Source: JAVBLY01 sp031553035
Lineage (GTDB): Bacteria; Bacillota; Clostridia; Peptostreptococcales; Anaerovoracaceae
Assembly: GCA_031553035.1 (NCBI GenBank)
Contig: JAVBLY010000003.1
Location: 124,001-188,000 of the forward strand
Direction of reading: 5' to 3'
Length of the DNA stretch: 64,000 nt
Shown here: positions 7,425-16,169 of the stretch, piece after piece
Numbering within the stretch: position 1 is the first letter of the stretch
How the letters are laid out: every line of letters begins with the position of its first letter
The notes under the pieces: model-generated
Seen by the model: only the letters and a program-made list of their open reading frames with translations
What the model was told of the DNA's origin: nothing
The model's database searches: none
Translations under genes and position numbers: made by a program

Positions 7425-8816
7425 CTATTCCTGAACATCATTTGTAAGTTTCACGTTTGTAGTATTGACATTACCGTCGCGATAATATTTAACATTGATC
7501 GTATCACCGGATTTGTATTTCAGCAATAGGTTTATAAGATCGCTTCTGGTCTCTATCTTATTTCCATCTACTTCTACTATTACGTCACCTTTCTGAAGTC
7601 CGGCAGCTTCTGCCGGAGAGCCCTTTGTGACCGTATCGATATATGCGCCTGTCTTAGTTCCAAAATTTGCACTTGGATTTTGTTCTATAGCTGTGGCAAC
7701 ATTACCCACTGTCACTCCCATATAAGCTCTGCTGTAATCGCCTGATTCCTTGATACTGTCAACGATTGGCTTGGCAGCGTCGATCGGAATGGCAAAGCCC
7801 ATGTTTTCTCCTGATTCAGCCTTGGCAGTGTTTATGCCAATAACTTTACCCTGATCGTCAAGAAGCGGTCCGCCGCTGTTTCCTGAATTTATGGCGGCAT
7901 CTACCTGAATGAGATTTTCCATGGACACTTCCTTATTGTCACTGGTTGCTACGATAGTTCTGTCAAGTCCGCTGACTACGCCCTGGGTTACGGTACCCTG
8001 AAATTCCAGCCCAAGAGGATTGCCTATTGCAGCAACATACTGTCCGACCTTGAGGTTGCCGGAATCACCTAATTCCGCCGCTACAAGATTGTCCGCATTG
8101 ATTTTGACTATGGCAAGATCAAGACCTGCATCGAACCATTTCACTGTTCCGTCTACTTCTCTTCCGTCCGATAAAAGGACCTTCAGCTTTGTCTGATCGT
8201 CGTCCATGATAACATGTGAGTTAGTCAGGATATACCCTGCCTTGTCCACGATTATTCCAGTGCCGACTCCGCTTACTTCCTGCTCCTGCGCTCCGAAAAA
8301 CATATTCTCCGTAACCTGAGTTGTTGTAGCTGTAATTCCAACGGTTGATGGGAGAACTTTTTGTGCCACTGCCTCAGTAACATTCAAATCCTCGGTATTG
8401 GCATCAATAGTATAATTGCTGCCTGAACCACCGCCACCCAGAACGTTTACTGCGATGGCACCGCCGCCAAATCCGCCACCCAGCCCGACGATCAAAGCCA
8501 GGATTATTATCATAATATTTCTTCCTGATTTCTTCTTATTACCTCCGTTACCCGATGAGTTGCCATCTCTCATCCGGGGAGGGACCTGATCATTTCCTCC
8601 GCCGCTGTTGAACTGACTGAAAAACTGATCATCTGAGTCTGTCATCTTTTCCGTTACAGGAGGTGTATCCTTTGCTGATTCGTTACTCCTAGTTGTTTGC
8701 TCTGCTTGCTTTGTTTCTTCAGTTTCTGGCTTTGGGTCCCCCACAAGCACAAACCCCTGTCCATCTGTCTTTTCGTCTGAATCCATATTTATGGATTCAA
8801 ATATTCTATGTTTCAT
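7425..8816 (-). CDS. htrA: HtrA/DegP-like membrane-anchored serine protease
   Basis: 463 residues. A cytoplasmic, acidic and Gly/Asn-rich N-terminus of about 98 residues, one membrane helix (about 100-124), a trypsin-like domain with triad His201, Asp233 and Ser314 (GNSGGP), and one PDZ domain (about 360-455, core GSPAEAAGLQKGDVIV). It is an extracytoplasmic quality-control protease. The start ATG at 8814-8816 has GGAAAGGA upstream. It follows walJ by 43 nt and precedes rlmH, so the three form one operon. The very Gly-rich stretch around the membrane helix (GLGGGFGGG) is typical of Firmicute HtrA. Confidence 0.93.
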   Translation of the reverse strand: MKHRIFESINMDSDEKTDGQGFVLVGDPKPETEETKQAEQTTRSNESAKDTPPVTEKMTDSDDQFFSQFNSGGGNDQVPPRMRDGNSSGNGGNKKKSGRNIMIIILALIVGLGGGFGGGAIAVNVLGGGGSGSNYTIDANTEDLNVTEAVAQKVLPSTVGITATTTQVTENMFFGAQEQEVSGVGTGIIVDKAGYILTNSHVIMDDDQTKLKVLLSDGREVDGTVKWFDAGLDLAIVKINADNLVAAELGDSGNLKVGQYVAAIGNPLGLEFQGTVTQGVVSGLDRTIVATSDNKEVSMENLIQVDAAINSGNSGGPLLDDQGKVIGINTAKAESGENMGFAIPIDAAKPIVDSIKESGDYSRAYMGVTVGNVATAIEQNPSANFGTKTGAYIDTVTKGSPAEAAGLQKGDVIVEVDGNKIETRSDLINLLLKYKSGDTINVKYYRDGNVNTTNVKLTNDVQE

Positions 8817-8859
8817 TTCTATCCTTTCCCGCCTTTTAGATTTATTTTGTTTAAGGCTT

Positions 8860-9654
8860 TTATATTTCGTAAATCAAACTTATTTCGTTTCTGTTTATTG
8901 TTTTTACGTATATGTCTCTTCCATTTTGCCAGTCATTTTCTTCCAGAATATTCAGGACCGTTTGCTCAGCCATTTCCGGACAATTATTGTCTCTGCTTAA
9001 GTGAGCCAAAAGAACACATCTTGCTTTCTCCTTGGCTTTCATAAGACTGGCAATACAATGGCCCGCCGCTTCATTTGAAAGATGACCCTCTTCTCCCAGA
9101 ATCCTTCTCTTTAGATATGGCGGATACGGTCCACATCTTAACATTTCAACATCATGATTGGCTTCAATGACAAGTATGTCCGAATCCTCCAGTCTTCTCA
9201 TTGCATAGTCATCCAGAATGCCTGTGTCTGTCACAATGCTGATTTGTTTCCCTTCATGTCTGATGTTATAACCTACAGGGTCTACAGCATCGTGGCTGAT
9301 AGAAAATGTCTCTATTTCCAGATCCCCAATGTTAAAGCTGTCTCCGGAAACAAAATATTTTTTTCTTTCATCCTTAATGTCATATTTAATCCCCGAAAAT
9401 GTAGATTTATTTGCATAAACCTCTAAGTGCTTGTATTTTTTCAGGGTCGTCTTGATTCCATTGATATGATCCACATGTTCATGTGTCACTAAAATAGCTT
9501 CAAGCTGGTCCGCCGGTGTTCCCGTTTTCTCCAGCCCCTCCGTGATTTTTTTGCAGCTTATACCTGCATCCACCAAGACTGCTGTCGAATCTGTTTTTAC
9601 CATGTAGCAATTACCGCTGCTGCCGCTGGAAAACGAACAAAAACTCAATGTCAT
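8860..9654 (-). CDS. walJ: WalJ (YycJ) family metallo-beta-lactamase-fold hydrolase
   Basis: 264 residues, the family size. The metal motif THEHVDH (57-63) and later SHDAVDP and AHLSRDN supply the two-metal site. WalJ proteins are MBL-fold exonuclease-like enzymes linked to coordination of cell division with replication. In Bacillus the gene sits in the walRK-yycHI operon; here it heads walJ-htrA-rlmH with no walRK two-component genes next to it. GGAGG lies upstream of the ATG. Direct TATCTGAA repeats (9708-9715, 9719-9726) and one inverted copy (9742-9749) lie in its upstream region. Confidence 0.92.
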   Translation of the reverse strand: MTLSFCSFSSGSSGNCYMVKTDSTAVLVDAGISCKKITEGLEKTGTPADQLEAILVTHEHVDHINGIKTTLKKYKHLEVYANKSTFSGIKYDIKDERKKYFVSGDSFNIGDLEIETFSISHDAVDPVGYNIRHEGKQISIVTDTGILDDYAMRRLEDSDILVIEANHDVEMLRCGPYPPYLKRRILGEEGHLSNEAAGHCIASLMKAKEKARCVLLAHLSRDNNCPEMAEQTVLNILEENDWQNGRDIYVKTINRNEISLIYEI

Positions 9655-9869
9655 AAATTTTCTGGCCTCCGGGATCGTTCCCTTTCCTTATACCATTAAA
9701 GCAAACTTATCTGAAATTTATCTGAATTGATATATTTTTTTTTCAGATACGGTATTATATCATGAATTACCGGGCTTGGGCCTAGGCGATGGATTCAATT
9801 CTCAGATGCTTATGTTCTCTGCTTGTAAATAAAAAGAAAGTATTGCATAATTAACTGGAGGAGAAATCA

Positions 9870-10448
9870 ATGACAAACACTGAAAAAATCGTGAATATAT
9901 ATACCGACGGAGCTTGCTCTGGAAATCAGTCAGAAAAAAATTTTGGCGGCTGGGGTGCAGTACTTGAATACGGCAAATATAAAAAAGAAGCTTTCGGCGG
10001 TGAAATCGATACTACCAACAACCGCATGGAACTTACCGCACTTGCTGCATCTCTTGATATGCTCACCAGGGAAGATCTCCCTGTCCGGGTTTTCAGTGAC
10101 AGTGCTTATCTGATAAGATGTATGAATGAAAAGTGGTATGAAAACTGGCAAAGAAACGGCTGGAAAAACGCAAATAAAAAACCTGTGGAAAATCGCGATC
10201 TTTGGGAAAGGATTCTCGTACATCTTCATAAGCATAAATTTAAGTTCTATCACGTTAAGGGACATGTGAATCTAAGAAGCCGAAATGCCGATGTGGAAAG
10301 CCATTATGAAAAGTTTATGGTAAAAAATGGCAATTTGTTTTCTAAAGAAGAGTTCATATATATCACAGAAATGAACAACAGAGCCGATAAACTTGCAAAT
10401 GAAGGTATTGACTCAATTAAACCGGATCTGCCTGATACAGAAGCCTGA
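9870..10448 (+). CDS. rnhA: Ribonuclease HI
   Basis: 192 residues. Catalytic carboxylates are visible: Asp13 (IYTDGACSGN), Glu54 (NNRMELTA), Asp77 (VFSDSAY) and the fourth Asp in NNRADKLAN near the C-terminus. It cleaves the RNA strand of RNA-DNA hybrids. It is about 35 residues longer than E. coli RNase HI because of an insertion between the VKGH motif and NNRAD. GGAGGAG precedes the ATG. It is the only rightward gene among the leftward genes from 6.9 to 20 kb and its stop directly abuts the stop of the PP2C gene. Confidence 0.92.
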   Translation: MTNTEKIVNIYTDGACSGNQSEKNFGGWGAVLEYGKYKKEAFGGEIDTTNNRMELTALAASLDMLTREDLPVRVFSDSAYLIRCMNEKWYENWQRNGWKNANKKPVENRDLWERILVHLHKHKFKFYHVKGHVNLRSRNADVESHYEKFMVKNGNLFSKEEFIYITEMNNRADKLANEGIDSIKPDLPDTEA

Positions 10449-11552
10449 TTACAAAATCGTGAGAATCATTATCGAACGATCATCCTTCGCTCTGGTCTTA
10501 GAATGCTTCTCGGCCTCATGGATTATTTTTCTGGAGAGTTCCTCACCAGAAAGTTCAAAGTTTGTACTTACTACATTCCGAATGCCCTGAACTCCGAATT
10601 CCGTACCCAGAACTTCGTTGTATTCTTCTATTATTCCATCAGTATATAAAATGATCCTATCTCCCGGGTATATTCCTATGGTCTCTTCTTCATAATGATT
10701 CCCCAGTCCCAGCTTGGTTATAGGCATACCCTTAAGTGGGATTTCTTCCAATCTTCCTTTATTTCTCAAAATCAACGGGAAACAATTATGACCGGCATTC
10801 ACCAGGCTTAATTCCTGAGTCTCTTTGTTATACTTGCATACTACTATGCTAAAGTACATCTCTGCATCTATATCTAAATCAGAATAATTTTTCAGAAGGT
10901 TGTCCATCAACTTTTCAAGCCCTTCTTCTCGTGCTATAGATGACATTCCCCTTATCACCTGTCTTAAAAAAATGGTAAGCAATGCAGCTCTTATACCATG
11001 ACCGGATACGTCTGCCATGTACATGAGTACCTCGTGATCATCCAGCCTGACTATATCGAACATATCTCCGCCTAAGTCATCAGCAGGAAGGTATTCAGAC
11101 CATAATTCAATCATATCCCAATAATTATCGTCTATCGGCAATACACTGTGTTGTATGCTGCGAGCAAATTCAGTTTCTTTTAACAACTTATTATAGCTGT
11201 TTTTGACCTGGGCTTCTATTCTCTTTTGCTCAGTTATGTCCTGAAATATTTCGATAGTATATTCTTTGCCGTCATCATCCTTTATGGAATATGAAATAAT
11301 CGAATAAAGAGCTTCTCCAATGTATATGTGATTTCGCTTTCTTCTTCCTGCAGGTTCACCATGTGTGTCATTTTGTTTTCCGAATCTATTTACGCAAATG
11401 ATATTCGCCGGTTCACCAAGAAGATTTCCAAATAACTTTAACATATGTTTATTCAGGTATACTATTATATTTTCTTCATTGATAATACGAATTGGAGCAT
11501 CGAATTCTTCTATAAATTCCAATTTGATTTTATTTATTCCGTTTACTGCCAT
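10449..11552 (-). CDS. PAS-PP2C phosphatase (RsbU/SpoIIE-type)
   Basis: 367 residues. An N-terminal PAS domain (about 10-110, ending FQDITEQKRIEAQV), a short coiled linker, then a PP2C-type domain (about 130-367) with the metal motifs LGGDMFDI, MADVSGHGIRAALLT and a C-terminal DDRSIMIL. Such enzymes dephosphorylate a STAS-domain anti-anti-sigma factor and so switch on a SigB/SigF-type sigma factor. No partner gene is adjacent, but a STAS/anti-sigma/sigma set lies at 32.8-34.3 kb. It starts 12 nt after parB stop, so it appears to be the third gene of the parA-parB operon. Signal sensed by the PAS domain is unknown. Confidence 0.88.
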   Translation of the reverse strand: MAVNGINKIKLEFIEEFDAPIRIINEENIIVYLNKHMLKLFGNLLGEPANIICVNRFGKQNDTHGEPAGRRKRNHIYIGEALYSIISYSIKDDDGKEYTIEIFQDITEQKRIEAQVKNSYNKLLKETEFARSIQHSVLPIDDNYWDMIELWSEYLPADDLGGDMFDIVRLDDHEVLMYMADVSGHGIRAALLTIFLRQVIRGMSSIAREEGLEKLMDNLLKNYSDLDIDAEMYFSIVVCKYNKETQELSLVNAGHNCFPLILRNKGRLEEIPLKGMPITKLGLGNHYEEETIGIYPGDRIILYTDGIIEEYNEVLGTEFGVQGIRNVVSTNFELSGEELSRKIIHEAEKHSKTRAKDDRSIMILTIL

Positions 11553-11564
11553 ATCATCATCTGA

Positions 11565-12461
11565 TTATCCAACTGATCTTATTAAATCAATGAGATTATT
11601 CAGTTCGTCCTCCGTATAGTAATATAGTTCTATCTTTCCCTTACTGCCCATTGCATTTATCATTACCTTTGCGCCTATCAGGGATGTTAGCTCATCTTCT
11701 ATTTGTTTTACATCTTTTTCTTTTTTTCTATTTCTTGGTTTTTTTCTGGTTCTCCCATCGGCCATTTCACCGGCAAGCCTTTCTATGTCATGCACTGAAA
11801 GACCTTCCTTTACTGCTCTATCTGCCATTTTTATCTGGCTGTCAGTGCCATCGATCATAGCGATAGCTTTACCATGGCCTCCCGTAAGGAGTCCCTCCAT
11901 TATATAATCCCTTACCTTTTCAGGCAGCTTCAATAACCGCAGTAGATTAGCGACATAAGCACGACTCTTACCAACCATTATCGAAACTTCGTTTTGGGTC
12001 AATGTCTGATCATCCATAAGGCCTTTAAGAGATTCCGCAACCTCTAATGGATTGAGGTCTTCCCTTTGCATGTTCTCTATAAGAGCAAGGATTGCCATCT
12101 CGTCATCATTTATTTCTTTTACAATTGCAGGAATGGATGAGAGACCAAGTAATCTGGTAGCTCGCCATCTTCTTTCTCCCATAACGATTTCGTAACCGTT
12201 CCTGATAGACCTAACGACAATGGGCTCCATAATTCCGTAAGCCTTTATGGAACTTGCTAATTCACTTAAACTCTCTTCGCTGAAATATTTTCTGGGCTGT
12301 TTTGAGTTAGGTTTAATCTCATTTACATCAAGATACTTTATTCCTTTATCCGTTGATGTTTCAGGAATATTTGTATTATCCGAGACCGGAACACTTACTT
12401 CAACCTCTTCGAACAGCGCATTAAGTCCCCTTCCGAGCCCCTTGTTTCGTTTTGTTGCCAT
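11565..12461 (-). CDS. parB: Chromosome-partitioning protein ParB (Spo0J)
   Basis: 298 residues. The N-terminal CTPase domain carries GERRWRA (95-101) and ENMQREDLNPLE; the HTH (about 155-178, QNEVSIMVGKSRAYVANLL) reads parS; a basic linker and a dimerisation tail follow. ParB loads at parS, spreads by CTP-dependent sliding and recruits SMC. Its ATG overlaps the parA stop by one base (TAATG). Two perfect parS sites lie upstream of parA. Confidence 0.96.
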   Translation of the reverse strand: MATKRNKGLGRGLNALFEEVEVSVPVSDNTNIPETSTDKGIKYLDVNEIKPNSKQPRKYFSEESLSELASSIKAYGIMEPIVVRSIRNGYEIVMGERRWRATRLLGLSSIPAIVKEINDDEMAILALIENMQREDLNPLEVAESLKGLMDDQTLTQNEVSIMVGKSRAYVANLLRLLKLPEKVRDYIMEGLLTGGHGKAIAMIDGTDSQIKMADRAVKEGLSVHDIERLAGEMADGRTRKKPRNRKKEKDVKQIEDELTSLIGAKVMINAMGSKGKIELYYYTEDELNNLIDLIRSVG

Positions 12462-13234
12462 TATAAATTCCCTTCTGATTCTAAAAATTCTTCAGCAAAC
12501 TCTGTATATGCCTCCGCACCTTTTGAATACGGGTCGTATTCAGTAATTGGAAGTCCGTAGCTGGGTGCTTCTGCCAGCCTTACATTTCTTGGAATAACCG
12601 TTGTGTACACCTTTTCCTTAAAATAATTCTTGACCTCTTCCACGACCTGAATTGACAGGTTAGTTCGTCCATCAAACATACTAAGGATAACGCCCTGTAT
12701 ATCAAGGTTCGGATTGAAATTTTTCTTAACAAGATCTATTGTGCTCATCAGTTGGCTAACGCCTTCAAGTGCATAAAACTCGCACTGGATTGGTATGAGG
12801 ACGCTGTCAACAGCCGTTAGGGAGTTGATTGTTAAAAGACCTAACGAAGGCGGACAATCGATAAATATATAATCAAATTTATCTCTGATTTGATCCAATG
12901 CTTTCTTAAGCCTTTTTTCCCGCCCCTCAAGTTCTACCAACTCCACTTCAGCCCCGGCAAGTTTAACGCTTGCAGGCAAGATACTAAGTCCATCTACTGA
13001 TGTTTCCAATATTGCTTTATTCGGATCGAAGTTCTCTTCAATAAGAACCTCATACATAGTGTTGTCTCTACCTTTTTTCGAAATCCCTATCCCGCTGGTT
13101 GTATTTCCCTGAGGGTCAATATCCAGAATCAGTATCTTCTTTCCTCGCATAGCAAGACACGCTGCCAAATTTATATTCGTTGTAGTTTTACCTACTCCAC
13201 CCTTTTGGTTAAATATTGCAATTGATTTACCCAA
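12461..13234 (-). CDS. parA: Chromosome-partitioning ATPase ParA (Soj)
   Basis: 257 residues. Deviant Walker A at NQKGGVGKTTT (9-19), Walker A' ILDIDPQGN and the motif FIDCPPSLG are visible. Chromosomal ParA/Soj moves on nucleoid DNA with ParB and also controls DnaA activity in Bacillus. The start is a TTG (complement of 13232-13234): GGAGG lies about 7 nt upstream and the protein then begins at the conserved KSIAIFNQKGG. Leads the operon parA-parB-PP2C. A TATAAT on the minus strand (complement of 13283-13288) is a likely -10. Confidence 0.96.
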   Translation of the reverse strand: MGKSIAIFNQKGGVGKTTTNINLAACLAMRGKKILILDIDPQGNTTSGIGISKKGRDNTMYEVLIEENFDPNKAILETSVDGLSILPASVKLAGAEVELVELEGREKRLKKALDQIRDKFDYIFIDCPPSLGLLTINSLTAVDSVLIPIQCEFYALEGVSQLMSTIDLVKKNFNPNLDIQGVILSMFDGRTNLSIQVVEEVKNYFKEKVYTTVIPRNVRLAEAPSYGLPITEYDPYSKGAEAYTEFAEEFLESEGNL

Positions 13235-13324
13235 ATTCTACCTCCTATTTTTGCCCCACATGTTATTATGTTTCAGGATTCAATTATACTACAATCCAAA
13301 ATATTGTTCTATGTTTTGTTTTAG

Positions 13325-13340
13325 TGTTTCACGTGAAACA
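13325..13340. promoter_or_regulatory. parS site 1
   Basis: TGTTTCACGTGAAACA, a perfect match to the bacterial parS consensus and a full palindrome. ParB encoded beside it should bind here and nucleate the partition complex close to oriC. Confidence 0.95.
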
Positions 13341-13362
13341 ACCCTAAAAAATATTTTTTCTT

Positions 13363-13378
13363 TGTTTCACGTGAAACA
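13363..13378. promoter_or_regulatory. parS site 2
   Basis: A second perfect TGTTTCACGTGAAACA, 38 bp from the first measured start to start. Both lie about 8 kb left of the dnaA-dnaN origin. Confidence 0.95.
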
Positions 13379-13588
13379 ATTTTGCCATTAAATATACTAA
13401 CCACCAAATATGGTGTTTATTTTTCGTTTTTTTTCGATTTGCCACTATAGGCCTATTTTATTCGATTTGGGGAATTTTTTGTGATTTTGATATATCAGGT
13501 CGAAATGCAGTAAGTTCGTTTGTATATGACGAAAATGACAGGTCAATATTTTTCTATTATATGGATATACTGCCATATATATCCATTT

Positions 13589-14299
13589 TTATAGAGGAAC
13601 CTTTGATGGTGTCCCTGATTTCCTTGGATAGGTCTTCGGCGTACTTCTTGTCTTTTTTATGACCCACACATTATGATCGAGATGAAATCCTGGAATCTTT
13701 CTTTCACGCACTTCTACATCTTCGTCAGCTCCCAATAATTTTCTGGAGATAACCGAATCTTCAATTTCATCTACAGCTCTTTTAGTTTTGTATGAATATA
13801 AATATCCACCGGGCTTTACGAATGGTAAACAATATTCTGAAAGAGTTGAAAGATTCGATAAAGCTCTGCTGACACAAAGATCATATTTTTCTCTATATAT
13901 CGGATCTTGTCCTCCATCCTCTGCTCTTGTGTGCAAAACTTTTATATTATTTATTTCGAGTTTTTCAGTCGCTTTTGTTATGAACTCAAGTCTTTTATTT
14001 AGAGAGTCTATAAGGAGAAATGATTTATGGGGATATAGTATTGCCAAGGGCATACCAGGAAACCCGGCCCCGGTTCCCACATCAACAATTTTTTTTGAAT
14101 TGTCGATTTCCGGCCAACCATAACAAATTATTGAATCCATAAGGTGTTTTATTTCAAATTCTTCTCTGTCTGTTATCGTTGTCAAATTAATATATTCATT
14201 ACCCTCGAGAACCAGATCCATAAATGAATAAAATTTATTTACGGTTTTTTCATCGTGAGGGGCGCCTACCGCCTCAAGAGCATATCTCAGCTTTTTCAT
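13589..14299 (-). CDS. rsmG: 16S rRNA (guanine-527-N7) methyltransferase RsmG
   Basis: 236 residues. The SAM-binding loop VDVGTGAGFPG (72-82) and the C-terminal signature YPRKSGTPSKVPL identify RsmG (GidB), which methylates G527 of 16S rRNA. It overlaps the end of mnmG by 26 bp, and GGATG precedes its ATG. This is the classic mnmE-mnmG-rsmG-parAB order left of oriC. Loss of this enzyme gives low-level streptomycin resistance in other bacteria; here the gene looks intact. Confidence 0.96.
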   Translation of the reverse strand: MKKLRYALEAVGAPHDEKTVNKFYSFMDLVLEGNEYINLTTITDREEFEIKHLMDSIICYGWPEIDNSKKIVDVGTGAGFPGMPLAILYPHKSFLLIDSLNKRLEFITKATEKLEINNIKVLHTRAEDGGQDPIYREKYDLCVSRALSNLSTLSEYCLPFVKPGGYLYSYKTKRAVDEIEDSVISRKLLGADEDVEVRERKIPGFHLDHNVWVIKKTRSTPKTYPRKSGTPSKVPL

Positions 14300-16166
14300 T
14301 TTTCATCCTTTCAAGGTGGACAAGAAGCACATTGATATCTGAAGGAGAAACTCCAGAGATCCTAGAGGCCTGCCCTATGGACTCAGGTTTTACATCATTC
14401 AGCTTCTGTCTTGCTTCCAGACGAAGACCTTCCATATCCGAATAATCTAATTCCAACGGAAGTCTTTTCCCTTCAAGTTTTTTAAATCGTTTTATCTGAG
14501 CGATCTGTTTTTCTATATAGCCCTCATATTTGATCTGTATTTCAGCCTGCTCTTGTGCATATCTATCAATTTTTTTTCTGTCCCCATCTAATTCCCGAAG
14601 GTTTTCATATGTAACTTCAGGTCTCTGAAGAAGCTTTGCAAGATTAACATTATTTTTTACCGGTGAGCTTTTAATGGTTTTCAGAAATTCATTTGCCTTC
14701 TTTTCAGATACGAATGTATCCTGAAGCCTTTTTATTTCATTTTGTGTATTTTTTTTGTTTTCAAGATATTTCTGATATCGTTCTTCCGTTGCAAGTCCTA
14801 TATTATATCCCATTTCGGTAAGTCTGAGATCCGCATTGTCCTGACGTAGAATAAGTCTATATTCCGCTCTTGATGTCATCATTCTATACGGTTCTTCAGT
14901 TCCTTTTGTTACAAGATCATCTATGAGCACTCCTATATAAGCCTCTGACCGATCCAGAATAAACGGATCCTTATTATCTAATTTGAGAACAGCATTTATT
15001 CCTGCCATCAACCCTTGCGCAGCGGCTTCTTCATATCCAGAACTGCCATTAAGTTGACCAGCGCAAAAAAGGTTTTCTATTTGTCTATGTTCAAGACTTA
15101 GAGACAAACTCATGGGATCGATGCAATCATATTCGATAGAATATGCATATCTAGATATCTCAACATTCTCAAGCCCTGCGATTGACCTGTAAAATTCGAT
15201 TTGAATATTTTCAGGCAGACTTGTACTCATGCCCTGAACATATATTTCGTCAGTGTCGGTACCTTCAGGTTCGATAAAAAGCTGGTGCCTTTCTCTGTCC
15301 GGAAACCTGCTGACTTTATCTTCAATTGAAAGACAATATCTGGGACCTACACCGGTGGTGAACCCGCCATAAGGAGCAGTTTTTTCAATATTCTTTCCAA
15401 CTATCTCATGAGTATTGTGGTTTGTGTAAGTGAGCCAGCAAGAAACCTGATTACCCTCAAGTTCGTTATTCATAAATGAAAAAGGTGAAATTTTTTCATC
15501 TCCTTTTTGCTCCTGCATTTTGTCATAATCAAGGGAATGAGCCAGTACTCTAGCCGGTGTTCCAGTTTTAAATTTTCTTAGTACCAACCCCTTTTCTTCC
15601 ATTCTTTCTGCCAGATCAATGGAAGGTGAATACCCGTTAGGACCGCTTGAAAATGAGGAAGATGCTACATGTATGGTTCCATTTAAAAATGTTCCTGTAG
15701 CCAGGATCACTGTATCTGCAGGATAATATGCTCCTGTCTTTGTCATAACGCCCAGAATCTTATTGTCTTGGATATCCAGATCTATTACTTCATTTTGTTT
15801 TAAGTCAAGATTTTCCTGAAGCTCCAGAGTATGTTTCATCTCCTCATGATATTTTTGCTTATCAGCTTGCGCTCTTGGAGAATGCACTGCCGGTCCTTTA
15901 GAACGGTTAAGCATTTTGCTCTGGATAAATGTTTTGTCTATATTTATCCCCATTTCTCCACCGAGAGCATCTATCTCACGAACCAACTGCCCCTTCCCGG
16001 TTCCACCTATTGAAGGATTACATGGCATCATGGCGACAGCCTCCAGAGTCGTAGAAAGAAGGAGAGTCTTTTTTCCCATTCGTGCCGCAGCAAGTGCCGC
16101 TTCACATCCTGCGTGGCCGGCTCCCACGACTACAACATTATATTTATCCATTTTGTAAGTATTCAT
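14274..16166 (-). CDS. mnmG: tRNA uridine-34 carboxymethylaminomethyl enzyme MnmG
   Basis: 630 residues, full length. The FAD-binding motif GAGHAG (15-20), the MMPCNPSIGGTGKGQLVREID segment and the catalytic-Cys-bearing region near CSWLTYTNHNTHE are family hallmarks. With MnmE it installs the cmnm5 group at the wobble uridine of tRNAs. GGAAAG precedes the first ATG. Only 3 nt separate it from mnmE, and its end overlaps rsmG. Confidence 0.97.
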   Translation of the reverse strand: MNTYKMDKYNVVVVGAGHAGCEAALAAARMGKKTLLLSTTLEAVAMMPCNPSIGGTGKGQLVREIDALGGEMGINIDKTFIQSKMLNRSKGPAVHSPRAQADKQKYHEEMKHTLELQENLDLKQNEVIDLDIQDNKILGVMTKTGAYYPADTVILATGTFLNGTIHVASSSFSSGPNGYSPSIDLAERMEEKGLVLRKFKTGTPARVLAHSLDYDKMQEQKGDEKISPFSFMNNELEGNQVSCWLTYTNHNTHEIVGKNIEKTAPYGGFTTGVGPRYCLSIEDKVSRFPDRERHQLFIEPEGTDTDEIYVQGMSTSLPENIQIEFYRSIAGLENVEISRYAYSIEYDCIDPMSLSLSLEHRQIENLFCAGQLNGSSGYEEAAAQGLMAGINAVLKLDNKDPFILDRSEAYIGVLIDDLVTKGTEEPYRMMTSRAEYRLILRQDNADLRLTEMGYNIGLATEERYQKYLENKKNTQNEIKRLQDTFVSEKKANEFLKTIKSSPVKNNVNLAKLLQRPEVTYENLRELDGDRKKIDRYAQEQAEIQIKYEGYIEKQIAQIKRFKKLEGKRLPLELDYSDMEGLRLEARQKLNDVKPESIGQASRISGVSPSDINVLLVHLERMKNEKAEICS

Positions 16167-16169
16167 ATT

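Larger units (their letters stand above)
13235..13588. other. rsmG-parA intergenic region with parS sites
   Basis: 354 bases with no gene. It holds the parA ribosome site and -10, two parS sites (listed separately), and an AT-rich 9-bp-arm hairpin (ATGGATATA 13561-13569 with TATATCCAT 13578-13586) just behind the rsmG stop. The hairpin lacks a U tract in the rsmG direction, so it is at best a weak terminator. Nothing else stands out. Confidence 0.7.
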
